NCBI GenBank assembly: GCA_037951105.1
Contig: JBAMJV010008041.1
Location: forward strand, 1-64,000
From: Echinarachnius parma
Taxonomy: Eukaryota > Echinodermata > Echinoidea > Clypeasteroida > Echinarachniidae
Direction of reading: 5' to 3'
DNA: 64,000 nucleotides
Shown: in pieces, positions 44,085 through 54,817 of the stretch
Layout: each line of letters starts with the position of its first letter
Numbering within the stretch: the first letter of the stretch is position 1
Notes under the pieces: generated by a model
Databases searched by the model: none
Told to the model about the DNA's origin: nothing
The model's input: the letters and a program-made list of their open reading frames with translations, nothing else
Program-made: the position numbers and the translations under genes

Positions 44085-45058
44085 CGCTCAGGGGGCCACA
44101 GACAGCTCCGATGATGTTGACCATACTGAAATGGTGGCTGGTCACTCAGGCAATGACCCTGGCAATGACGACGATGAGAATCTCTCGCCCTCCATGAGAG
44201 AAAACAAAGGCTCTTTTATCCTTTCCGTTTTCAAACTGACCAATTAGACAAAAAAATGTGTAAACATATGAACAAAACGCTCCTGGCAAACGATGAGCTT
44301 ATCGAATGCCTGGTGGAGAAGGTAAAGCAATCATTGATCAATGAATTAACTATAGTGGTTACAAACAGAGTTTCGGAAAACATCAAGGACGCAATTGACT
44401 TTTAATTTGAGATGAAAGATCGTAAGATAGAGGAACTGATAAAAGGAAATCACAGAAATCAAAGAAAAACTTGATGAAGGACAACAGTACTCCCGACGGA
44501 ACTGTCTTGTTGTTCACGGCATTGAGGAGATGGGAGATGATGAAGACACGGACAAATGCATCATTCGAGTCTGTGAGGAGAGGTTAGATATCAAGTTGGT
44601 GAAGAGCGATATTGACAGGTCGCACAGATAGGGAGGAAGGTGGCGTGAGAAGGGGATAGCAAGGTCAGTCATTGTACGCCTTGCGAGCTACAACGTCAAG
44701 AATGCGGTGTATCAAAAAAGGAAGGTGTTGAGGTCGCAAGGAGGGTCCTCAAATCTACATCCAGGAGAACCTGATGAAGATGAGAGGGGACCTGTTCAAG
44801 GAAATTAAGAGAAGATACAAGGATACATTTAAGAGCATCTGGACGCAAGATGGCCGCATTCGGGTGCTGGGGGCTACAGACGGACAGCGCATCACTGTGA
44901 CGACAAGAGCTGACCTGGAGAAAGTGAAAGGGCTACAATAGATATTTAGGGCGTTATTATAATATTAAAAGACCCACTACAACAGTCGTTTGGACTTTCG
45001 TTGCTGCCCTATGTGCCAGGAGGCATAATGGGCAGTAAGTAAGTAAGTAAGTACAACA
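44085..45058 (+). pseudogene. LINE ORF1 remnant followed directly by a LINE-type tail
   Basis: Across several frames the plus strand encodes a coiled-coil/RRM-type LINE ORF1 protein: 'LDEGQQYSRRNCLVVHGIEE', 'IDRSHRIG', 'YIQENLMKMRGDLFKEIK' and 'IRVLGATDGQRITV', ending in TAG near 44,940. Frameshifts and internal stops break it. Only about 115 bp follow before the tail 'gggcagtaagtaagtaagta', with no endonuclease or reverse transcriptase between. It may be an internally deleted, ORF1-only element. Confidence 0.75.
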
Positions 45059-46639
45059 GTCATTTGATAGAAAGCTTTATTACCCTGGTAAATCCAGCTA
45101 ACTGAGCAACTTCATCTACAGGGCGATTGAAAGCTAGCATTGGATGAGATGCGGTTGATATCAGGTTCAATCAAGATCAGTTTCTTATTACTGTGTCCCT
45201 CTCTCTCCCTTTCCCGTTAGACGAGAGCTCTCAGATTTTGAACCATTTGTGGTTGGTGATGCTACGACTTGTACCTTATCTGTCAAGACTTTTTGATTGC
45301 TTACATTCCATCAAAAGAATGGAAGAGACAAACGTTCTTGCTGTGATCAGATTCTAATCAGATGCTGTTTTCCACTTTAGACCGCGGGCCGAGGTCCATT
45401 ATCGTTTCATCTCGTGCTTCAAATCTTGTATCTAGCTAGTTTTTTGTCGACTTGTGTAAAAATAGTATTGAAATCATACCTGAAACTCGTCAAGAACAAA
45501 ACCTGCGCATTTTCTCAAAATATGGAAAAAACCAAAAAAAAATTGCAACTATTTTTCAGTTTCGACGGTAAGAATGACCAATCACAGTACGTTGCTCATA
45601 ACGTGATTTGTGGACTGACCAATCACGCTCTTTGTTTCATCATGCGCTAATATGTAAACAAACCCAAGCAACAATCACTGGCTGCTACTATTGCGTTCGA
45701 GTCGAGTGCGACGGAAAGTTTCGAGGCCAGTAAATCCGACTTCTGTCCCATACATGTCATCGACACTCTAAACAAGTCTATATCATCAAGTGATAAAAAC
45801 TATGAAAAGTGCAAGGAGTGTGCAGCTAAATTGATAACTTTGGAAAAGAAGTTGGAAAGTGAGGTTGCAACGATGTACATTACACGGAAGTGAATGTGTG
45901 GGACAAGTCATTCATGGCTATACTGTACACGAATCTCCAGAGTCCAGATTGAAGAAGGCAGATTAACCCGAAGAAGAAGAAGATGACTGTAATGTTACTT
46001 AGACATCCGGAACTGGCAGGTAAGTTCCCGTTATAATATGAACATATCTAGCTCTACGACTTCATCAAATGGAACTTGAAAAGTATTCCCATTTTCCCGA
46101 AATAAAATTGCACTCGAACAAAAAGAAGAACTTCCTAATCCTAATAATAATGACTAATCCCTAGTGAAATTTGTGATTTCGAGCTCGATGTTAGTGTTGG
46201 TAATCTCAAGGTCACGAACCAAATGACAACATCAAAAATTACTGAAAATCCTTGGATATGATTTATATATTCTATTTTGGTTCGACAGTACATGTATGAT
46301 TTAAAATTTTATATCCTATCTGTTGAAATTTAAATGCCTTTTCTCACTGATTTCACTTTTGTTTGTAACTAACCTTTTCACGTAAAAATTGTGAGAGGAT
46401 CATATAAAGGCATGACGTCCAATCGGTGTTGAGCTATCCATGACATGATCAAGGTGAACAGTATCATCTTTCTATTATTACCATCGGCGGTTCAGTAGCT
46501 TGATCCACGTTCTCAACACCAACACCGACTTCAACTATCTACCTGAAATCACCTAATGACTAGTAATAGATTTTCATATTTAGAATGACTTTGATGAAAT
46601 TGGTTTTAATTTTCTTTTCTCCCTTCTCCTTGTTAAAAC

Positions 46640-47119
46640 CCACAGCTGCTGAGAAGACACAGCTATTTACAGAATAGCCCCAAGAAGAGCCAGCAAGACT
46701 TGATCAGCAATTCAAGATCCACCACATCTTCCTCGCTCGTGACAGCCCTTGGGTGGGACCGTCCTATCAGGACCATTTACAATACATTGTAGATGTGGGT
46801 GGGACCGACTACACGTCCGGTGACTCCTTGCACAGTGCACACTCTTTTACAAGATCCATCACCAGCTAGGCCAAGCCACGTGCCTTTCCCACCAGAAGTC
46901 CGCCAAGCCAACTGTTATTCAAGACACAATCACAACCTGAAGTTCACCGTTCCATTATCTACTATTGACAAGGTGTCATTTTTGTATCCACGGACCATAC
47001 GAGTCTGGAACCATCTACCTGGGCCGGTCATCAAAATAACAGGACTGACTACCTTTCAAATGGCTGCATTACCCACCATTAGAGAAGTGCAGTCTCCCGT
47101 GGGCTCCCACATTGTTTAA
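46640..47119 (+). pseudogene. Relic of a LINE C-terminus
   Basis: A 108-codon open stretch contains 'FLYPRTIRVWNHLP', the motif near the end of many CR1/Jockey-type reverse transcriptase proteins, followed by 'TTFQMAAL'. No RT motifs precede it. Confidence 0.6.
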
Positions 47120-48527
47120 ATGTCACTATACTTGATTGTTTTGCTTGCACATTCACTCTTGCATCTTTATTGTACACATGTGCAAAGTGAAAATTGTATT
47201 ATGGGCTTATGGCACCTCCTGATGACACACCAGCACATCATCCAAGTATAGCTTTGCAGCTGCATCAAGGGATTACCCCATCAAGTATCAAGTAAGTGTC
47301 AGCAAGTGAGGATTCCCCTGTACCAAAGAGACTGCTTTGGTCAAGTTTTTCACACGGACATCAACCCTCTACCAGCCATGACTTATAAACTGAATATATT
47401 GCCAGTGCATTGCATTATCTGCAATGGAGCTAAGTATATCCTTAAAAAGTCTACTGGTAAACAAACATTTTAAGATGGATGGTACACCTATAGTCCTTTA
47501 GGCAGATATTAATCTATGGTTACCATGTTCCACCCATGTGTAAATGGTACCTATCTAGCCAGAGTGCTACATGTAGGTACAAGAAGTGTCATAAAGTTAT
47601 GCGTAATTTATGCTTACCGTATTAACATGAACCAATATTTTGTTTTGACAAATCTGATTCTGATACATTTTGACTAATTTTAATTTCCATGACCAAGTAA
47701 TTTGATTTGTTAAAGTTTATTTATCTATCTATTTATTATGTTGTTGTTATAACATGACACTTGTAAGTTATTTTCTATCATACCTGTAATATTTTACCCA
47801 AAATAATGGGAAGAAAATAGATGTTGGAAGATTGAGGTTTCTTGACTTGTATTCACTGCTTATGAATAGATACACTGTACCAGTGTATGTATATATATTT
47901 GGACTGGGAATGTACTCTTGTGCATTTAGTATTTTGTTCCATTATGACAAGTATATCAATTATATAAGATGAATAAGTTACACATTTTAATGATCATGAT
48001 ACTATTCATATATAAGCAAATGTCTTATGGTGTACAATGTGGTTATTTATCAATTTGTGCAAGTAATCTTTCTTCCATGTCTGCCTTCTTTTAACTACTG
48101 TATATAGTATTTTGCTGTTAAGATTAACATTAACACACTACATGTAGTATACAATGTATAGAAGCTGTTTTAAATATTTGCACTTTGTAGTGAGTTAAGA
48201 AACGGACTAGTGAAAGCATGAATTGTTTTATGAATAGGTTTGCTTCAGCTCAGGAAGAATTTTGATGTACATGTAAAACGTTTCCATAAATGCTCATATT
48301 ATTTTTTGTTTTATTTGCCTTACAAACTAATGAAATTAAGACAAATATTATGTTTGTCTATGTTATGTTTAAAAACAAAGAAAACAAATCATCAGAGGCA
48401 AGTAATAGGGAAGTTGATTGTATGTCTGGTTTACATGCTTTGTATGAATCAATGAAACAGTACAACATGATATTAAATATTTGAATATTTGTTGTATGAA
48501 TTATGATAATTTTGTATTGCTAACTGG

Positions 48528-48602
48528 GGAAACCTCATTATAACAAGGTAGTCGGGACTATCGATTTGACCTCGTTATAACCGGAATCTCGCTATAAGTT
48601 AA
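48528..48602. repeat. Fragment of the TTATAACAAGGTT MITE family
   Basis: 'cattataacaaggtagtcg' and 'cctcgttataaccgg' resemble the element at 57,382-57,545. Confidence 0.5.
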
Positions 48603-49208
48603 CCAAGATTATTTTCAATAGCCAGAAAATTTTACCTCATTTATAAGAATGTTTGTTGTTTATGAGTCTACCTAATCTATGCATTACTTCTACTGTTTTG
48701 TATTTTGCCCAATTACCAGAATTTCCAGTGATTTTCATTGCATTGAGATAGATAAAAGAAGATCATAAAGATTTTACTAATATGGAAAATTTGACTTATC
48801 TCATTTTTTTTACAACTGTTCTTAGCGTGCTCTAATATCAATTAATTTGGCGTGATAAATTAGTGCATTGTCTGGACTGGATTGTTTGTATCTTTGTGTA
48901 CATGTATGTTTTGGTGTGGGTGTGTATGTGTGTATAAGAGAGATAAGTTGTCGGTGTATACATGGGTTTTTTATTTTGTTTTTATTTATTGTATTATTAT
49001 TTAAATTATTATTATATTTATTGCCAATGGGATGCTGAAGGATGATTTAAGTTGGGGAGTGTGCTGTGTGATGAATCGAATACCATTAGTCCTGATGCAA
49101 AAAAAAAGCAAAATAAAATTCAAATGTATATAAATAAATGAATACCAGACTACCAAATTTCACAATCTCTCCGTCTACCCTCTATTTATCTCCTTTATTT
49201 ATTTCCTC

Positions 49209-49398
49209 AAAGGAAAAGTCCACCCTGAAAATAAGTTGGTTTTAATAGAAGCAGAAAATGTTTCCTCATGGAAAATTAATAAATTAAAAAAATAGGCAAT
49301 ATATTTACAAGAAGAAATTTTTCACTGTCACGTTCCTCTCTTTTAATTGTTATGCCATTATCTTAACTAACTTAGATTTAGGGTGGACTTTCCCTTTA
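49209..49398. repeat. 190-bp MITE with AAAGG(G/A)AAAGTCCACCCT termini
   Basis: The left end aaaggaaaagtccaccctga and right end agggtggactttcccttt are inverse copies. No coding capacity. Confidence 0.85.
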
Positions 49399-50081
49399 GA
49401 TAAAGACAAATATATTCCAATCCATTCCCAGACAGACAGTAACTAGGAGAATAGCTTTTTCCCGGGGGAAAAAATGAAACTAGATTCATGCTGAGGGCGA
49501 TATTGCATTATGCCTCCATGCCCCCTTTTGTAGCCGACCAGTACCCCGCAGCTCGGGCGACACTAGCCTGATGATCTTCGTTAGCCGAAGTGCTAGTGCC
49601 GTATCGGTCTCTTTTCGTTAAATTATTTATCAACTTCTAATGTGTTTTTGGTAAATTTTCAAGGTGGTGTTCATTCCTTATCTATTTCGGAATTAATTCC
49701 TCTAAATGAATTAATATACTGTGAGTTTAGTTTCCATGTAAACAACAAAATAAAGATAAAGTATGTGTCATTACATCGCATCAAAACAAACTTTTAGCAC
49801 AACGATAAAACAAGCGATCTGATTGGCCCTAGCTTATGGGACAATGTTACGTTCTAATGAGAGATGCACTGGGATTGGATTATTTTTCAGAGAGTATAAA
49901 AAAACAAAATTCCAAGTTTTTTCTACTTTTTGAAAAAATGTGCACTTTTTGAGCTTGACGAGTTATGAATTTGTGTTCAGTGAATTTTTCACTACCCACA
50001 TGCCAAAATTCAGGTAGATACGAGATTTGAAGCACGAAAGTCAAGAAATAAGGCGATTTTCACGGTTCGGCCCGCGGTCTA

Positions 50082-50980
50082 TTCGAGGCTCCTTCATTAA
50101 ATGAATGATATAAATGTGTAAAACAGAAAGAAAGTTAAATATATTTCTCTTTGTATCACAGCATGCAAACTTAACTGCTTCAAAGCCAAAGCAAAGGCCA
50201 GTTGATAATGGAATTTATGGAAACATGATAAATCAGTTATTAAACGGAACCCTGAAAAATGAATAATGTTGATCATGTTTATTGACTTGTTAAATTAGTG
50301 ATAAAATACTGATCCATAACTTTGTAAGATTTTAGACTTCAGTCTTCAGCAATATACCAATATAATTGCAAGATTCTTTTGAATGATTTGTGATATTTTT
50401 GTAGAAAAAGAACAATGTTTACCTCGTGAAAAAACATTTTGAAAAAATTGCAAATTGTTTTGATTGTAATAACTAATATTGACGTCATATTTTATCCTGA
50501 TCGCGCAATTATCCAGAATCAGTTTGGCACTCACCTATGGGAAATCACTGTACACTCAAAATTTAGAGTAAGAGAGATTGCAACCTGACCATCATGATTC
50601 ATGTAGCTCATCATATTTTTTAGTTTGATTTGAGTGTAGCTGGTCTTTAACTTTGCTGTGTACGCTAAACGCGTGGTCGTGGCGACGTCTCCGCCGGTGA
50701 GATACGCACTTTACTGTCGTTTGTCTGCAGTAATCCCTATTGTATTGATTTGTACACATCAATTGGATACCAGCGGAGGAAGGGAGAAGAAGAAGAAGAA
50801 GATTTTTTCGCTGCAAATTGTTGGGAAGGTTTTTTTTAAACGCTCTGAATGCCAGACGATCAAAGTTTCCGAAATCGGATACCTACGTAGGAAAAATGAG
50901 TTACATTGTGTAATTTAAGTATTAAACTTATTACAAAATTGAAGCTCTTTGATCTTTCTAAATGTAATGTCTAACTGCAG
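50082..50980. other. Gene-free; possible 5' region of the ATP synthase g gene
   Basis: No exon encoding an ATP synthase g N-terminus was found. The stretch 50,640-50,697 is more GC-rich than its surroundings and ends in a good donor, CCGCCG|GTGAGA. This could be an untranslated first exon, but nothing confirms it. A purine tract 'agaagaagaagaagaag' follows near 50,785. Confidence 0.25.
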
Positions 50981-50986
50981 TCGCAG

Positions 50987-52257
50987 ATGCTGTGAAGTTT
51001 TCCTAACCAAGGCTAGTCAAGTTTTTTTGGGGGGTATAATTATTCACCCATACAGACATTCACATTACCATTACTGGGGTGTTGAACAGGCTGTGCATAG
51101 ACAATGCATGGGTGCATACCTGTTCTGTCATGTGTAAAATACTCTGTATGTTACAGTATGACAAACTACGTGGTACTATTGTTCTATTTAATACCGGTAG
51201 CGTCGGTCGTAACCATTTAACAACTGGATCAATGTGCCGTCAAAAATGTACACTGCATGTCACGCCGCGCAAACAAAATATGCACTCGCGCAATGCGACT
51301 CTGTAGATATCGTAGTGCACGAACAGTATAGGCGAGGACAGCTGGTGCATGGGTGGCAAGGTTCAAAGCCTTTTCATGTCACCCATGTACTGCTATTGTG
51401 CTTTGTGCTCCAAGGAAATTTTGTGTATGGTGTGTAATTGTAAATATGCTCACATTTACATGATGACTTTTATTTCTTTAATCAGCAATAGCAAAATATC
51501 TTAGCATTTGATAATTCAAGATATATTGTTTTAATCTCTTACATTTTTTATCTGCAGATGCCGTGGAGTATTCAAAACTAAGGCAAGCCAAGTGGGACTA
51601 GCGTTGGGAACATGCAAAGATATCCCTTGTATTGTCAAGATGACTTTGATTTTTAAAATCAGAATTAGCAACAAAATTTAGGATTAATATTTCACAATAT
51701 TGATTGATCTCTTTGATTTTCCCTTTAGATGCTGTGGAGTCGTGGAGTACTCCATCCATGCCAAGGCTAGCCAAGTTCTTCAAAGTAGAAGTAATACAAA
51801 GTACTTTCATCAAACTTGCTTACAAAATAAATGTCAATATATTCTTTTTATCTCTCTGTATTTTTTCACTGTAGATGCCGTCAAGTACTCAAAGCCAAGG
51901 CTAGCCAAGTTCTGGTACTATGCCACGGTAGTACAAACAACATTTGATCAAACTTGCTCAAAATAAATTTCAATATATTCTTTGTATCTCTCTTTATTTG
52001 TTCACTGTAGATGCCGTCGAGTACTCAAAGCCAAGGCTAGCCAAGTTCTGGTACTATGCCGCGGTAGTACAAACAAATGACTTTCATTTGATCAAACTTT
52101 CTTTACAAAATAAATTTCAATATATTCTTTTTATCTCTCTGTATTTGTTCACTGTAGATGCCCTCAAGTACTCAAAGCCAAGGCTAGCCAAGTTCTGGTA
52201 CTATGCCACGGTAGTACAAACAAAGTACTTTCATTTGATCAAACTTGCTTACAAAAT
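50987..52257 (+). pseudogene. Six tandem pseudo-copies of the start of ATP5MG exon 2
   Basis: Copies begin just after an AG acceptor at 50,987, 51,558, 51,729, 51,875, 52,011 and 52,158; the real exon starts at 52,304. Spacing of the last five steps is 171, 146, 136, 147 and 146 bp. The first is much decayed. The three nearest copies read (D)A(V/L)xYSKPRLAKFWYYA exactly like the gene, then diverge into 'acggtagtac' instead of 'aaggttgagttgg'. Each keeps the acceptor and ~53 coding bases and is followed by a possible GTAGTA donor. A 53-base exon would break the frame. Confidence 0.92.
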
Positions 52258-52303
52258 AAATGTCAATATATTCTTTTTATCTCTCTGTATTTGTTCACTG
52301 TAG

Positions 52304-52464
52304 ATGCCGTGGAGTACTCAAAGCCAAGGCTAGCCAAGTTCTGGTACTATGCCAAGGTTGAGTTGGCCCCACCCACGCCGGGCGATCTCCCTGCCATCCA
52401 GAAGGGCTTCTCTGACATCGTAAAGTCGGCCAGGACGGGCAAATTCGCTAATCTTACAGTGAAG
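52304..52464 (+). CDS. ATP5MG: ATP5MG exon 2
   Basis: 161 nt; acceptor TTCACTGTAG, donor GTGAAG|GTGAGT. Two bases (AT) complete a codon with the unlocated exon 1. Encodes the conserved 'YSKPRLAKFWYYAKVEL' block through 'KFANLTVK'. Confidence 0.93.
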
Positions 52465-53616
52465 GTGAGTTAGAAAGGACAAAAATAAATAGGAAAAGTA
52501 CAGCACTTAGATTATCTGGGGCCCCATTGCAGAAGTTACAATTAAAGTTACAATTAAAGTTGTAAAGTTGCAATTAATTGTAAGTCAGATTATGTGACTA
52601 AATGTGCAAATCTGATTGGTTCAAATGTGTAATACAGGGCAAGTGTGTTCTCAGGGCAAAGTAAATTCTTTGCATGTGGCTCAAGTTCAAAATGACTGAC
52701 TTGCCATTAATTGCAACTTTACAATAGATTGTATCTCTTTCTGCAACAGGTCCCTGGTAGGTCTAATTTTTCTTATATTTACCAATTTGATTAGAAAAAG
52801 GAAAACTAATTTCTTCGTCTGACAACTATTGATATCGTTTTAAACGATTTAACTCCCAAATGAGACTGAAGGCGAGATGGGACACAAAATGAATGAAGGC
52901 AACAATGAAAATTAATGATAGTTAGTCGGATCTTATTTTCCCTTCCATTTGCCAATTTAACCTCTAGAAGAGAAAAGGAAGAGATTCAGTGCATGTACAA
53001 ATTTATGTGGGGCAAGTAAAATTTCATAAATGGTCTAGTCTGGTTGCCCGATCAGGCAACTATATTATTGATCAATTACAAGATGAAAATGTAACTCCAT
53101 ACTCGTTGGTCCCTATGTGTGAATCTCCTCTAGAAGTAAGTAGGCAAGTAAATTTCTTGTCTGGGCAAGTAAATGTTGAAAATTTATGATTTTACTCACC
53201 CGAACAGTCTAAGCAAATGGTTAGTGTGAAGGCTTGGAATAACAATTTTGTGTGCAAATGTACGGACATCATCAAGTCAGCCAGACATGGTCAAGCTCTA
53301 AAAAACATTTATTTGCAAATAAATAAATAAAAAATCAGCCTTTAGTAACTGAAGGGGGAACAAAAAGATAAATGAGCCACCCCTAAGGACAAGCCCTGAT
53401 ATAAGTCTGATCTACCTCGTGAAAATTCCTGACCAATGGTGATCATCTATTCTCTTTCTGTTTTCCTCCTCCATTATCCGTCTGCAGGAGGCCTGGACAA
53501 ACACGCTGGTGTGCGCCGAGGTCGCTTTCTGGTTCTTCATCGGCGAACAGATTGGCAGGAGAAGCATCATCGGCTACGACGTCAAGTCCGACTACGAACC
53601 TCACGCATATATATAA
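52304..53616 (+). CDS. ATP5MG: Mitochondrial ATP synthase subunit g (exons 2 and 3)
   Basis: Exons 52304-52464 and 53488-53616 join in phase 0 and give about 97 residues of a protein usually about 100 long: AVEYSKPRLAKFWYYAKVEL and 'PPTPGDLPAIQKGF', then 'AFWFFIGEQIGRRSIIGYDV', ending at TAA 53,616. Subunit g is a small single-span inner-membrane protein of the ATP synthase membrane sector that helps form dimers and shape cristae. The membrane segment is about 'TLVCAEVAFWFFIGEQIG' with the GxxxG-like region usual in this family. The first exon (start Met and about 18 residues) was not identified. The tail 'KSDYEPHAYI' after GYDV is a lineage extension. Confidence 0.93.
52517..52754. repeat. 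MITE of the GGGCCCCATTGCAG family, in an ATP5MG intron
   Basis: 'ctggggccccattgcagaag' is mirrored by 'tctctttctgcaacaggtcc'; the interior shares 'gcaaatctgattggtt' with the copy at 34,508-34,675. Confidence 0.8.
53017..53205. repeat. Possible inverted-repeat element with GGGCAAGTAAA motifs
   Basis: 'ggggcaagtaaaatttcata' near 53,010 and 'gggcaagtaaatgttgaaaa' near 53,162 flank 'ggttgcccgatcaggcaac', a short palindrome. It resembles elements carrying 'gcccgatcaggcca' at 59,100. Confidence 0.4.
53488..53616 (+). CDS. ATP5MG: ATP5MG exon 3, terminal
   Basis: 129 nt from acceptor CGTCTGCAG to TAA. Encodes EAWTNTLVCAEVAFWFFIGE, 'QIGRRSIIGYDV' and a ten-residue tail. It contains the membrane span. 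Confidence 0.93.
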   Translation, partial: EAWTNTLVCAEVAFWFFIGEQIGRRSIIGYDVKSDYEPHAYI

Positions 53617-54817
53617 ACAGATTATCCCAATTGGTCCCCGTCATCGTAATCTAATTTTTGTGACCCAAATTTGTATAAATATTTTGCCTCGTTGAGTGAA
53701 CTTAGTAGACATGGTGAAGCTTCATACAGCACAGCTATGACTTTTATCCAACCATACTTCTTTGCACGTGGCTAAATTTTATAATGGTTTGCCACTTTAT
53801 GTGAGGGAAATGGCGATGAAGCTACAATAGTACAAACCTTGCAGCTATTTATGGGAATTTTACCCTACATATATTGCCTGAAATCAAATTTCTGTGCAAT
53901 TTTGTTAGCCACTGTTTTATTCAGAGCATATCATCTGTACACTTTGGTAATACTGTACTGCAGAATTGAACATTGTATCTCAAATGCAGTGTAGAAAAAT
54001 GGCTCATTGTATGAAAATGCACTTTGTATTCAATTAGAATACCACATAGGGTTGTGTAATATCGTACACTTTACAATTCTCTTTAAAGATTTCATTCATC
54101 GTAGAGTTTGAATACTCAAAGAACCAGATTTAACCCTACTTACTTGTTTTTACCCTCAATGAGAGTGAAGTAAAATGGGTGATAAAGCATGTTTGTTCTA
54201 TTCAAAATTCTACTCTTGATGAAAACAGGACAAAAATCGATTCCAATTCTCCCTATCAATGACATTTTGTAATGCAGTGTTGATAACAAACTAAAATGAA
54301 TGTTGGTGATGGATTGATTCAGTATGGACTGATGCAACAAGCATGTAAAATGGAATTGTGTGAAATTCACCAGTTTGTAAGTTTATTAAAAAGAGTTTAT
54401 TGAACCAGAATATGAAATAGTTTGTTTTGTGTTGTATCTGACAATGTAAAGTTATTACATGATGTGCCTTAGTGACTGATCTGAAGTGCCCTTTTGAAAT
54501 TTTAATTAACATGTGCTTAGATGGGAATTCCACCAATCAGAGATCATTATTCATTGGTAATGCTAAAAGAATTGGACCAAATCCCATTTCCCCCAAAACC
54601 ACACTAGGTACTTAGTAAGTTCAATTCTAATTCTATTGAAGGCGAAGTAAGTAACACAAAGTTTTCTTAGCCGCTAACTTTGGTTATATGGATAAGCATG
54701 TATTACCTACTACATATAGTAGTTAACCCTAGTTGGCAACTAGCTGCAAACCTTTTATCATGTCAAATAGAATTAGAATGGAACTAAAATAATGCCGCTC
54801 TATAAATATGTGACCGG
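53617..54817. other. No gene; 3' flank of ATP5MG
   Basis: AT-rich sequence after the ATP5MG stop codon, presumably 3' UTR in part. No exon or clear repeat. Confidence 0.4.

Larger units (their letters stand above)
45378..50081. mobile_element. ~4.7-kb element with diverged terminal inverted repeats
   Basis: The left end TAGACCGCGGGCCGA is followed by 'cgtgcttcaaatcttgtat'. The reversed right end TAGACCGCGGGCCGA is followed by 'cgtgcttcaaatctcgtat'. Similarity continues weakly for perhaps 250 bp. A short open piece near 45,660-45,890 ('YEKCKECAAKLITLEKKLE') may be a remnant of its protein, which I cannot name. The interior has since collected a LINE relic, a hairpin MITE and other repeats. 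The superfamily is unknown to me. Confidence 0.65.

Noticed and set aside
50592-50816. Minus-strand 74-codon frame as a first exon of TRPC4AP
   Set aside because: The peptide is low-complexity (poly-Leu, poly-Arg from a purine tract) and has no fit to the TRPC4AP N-terminus.
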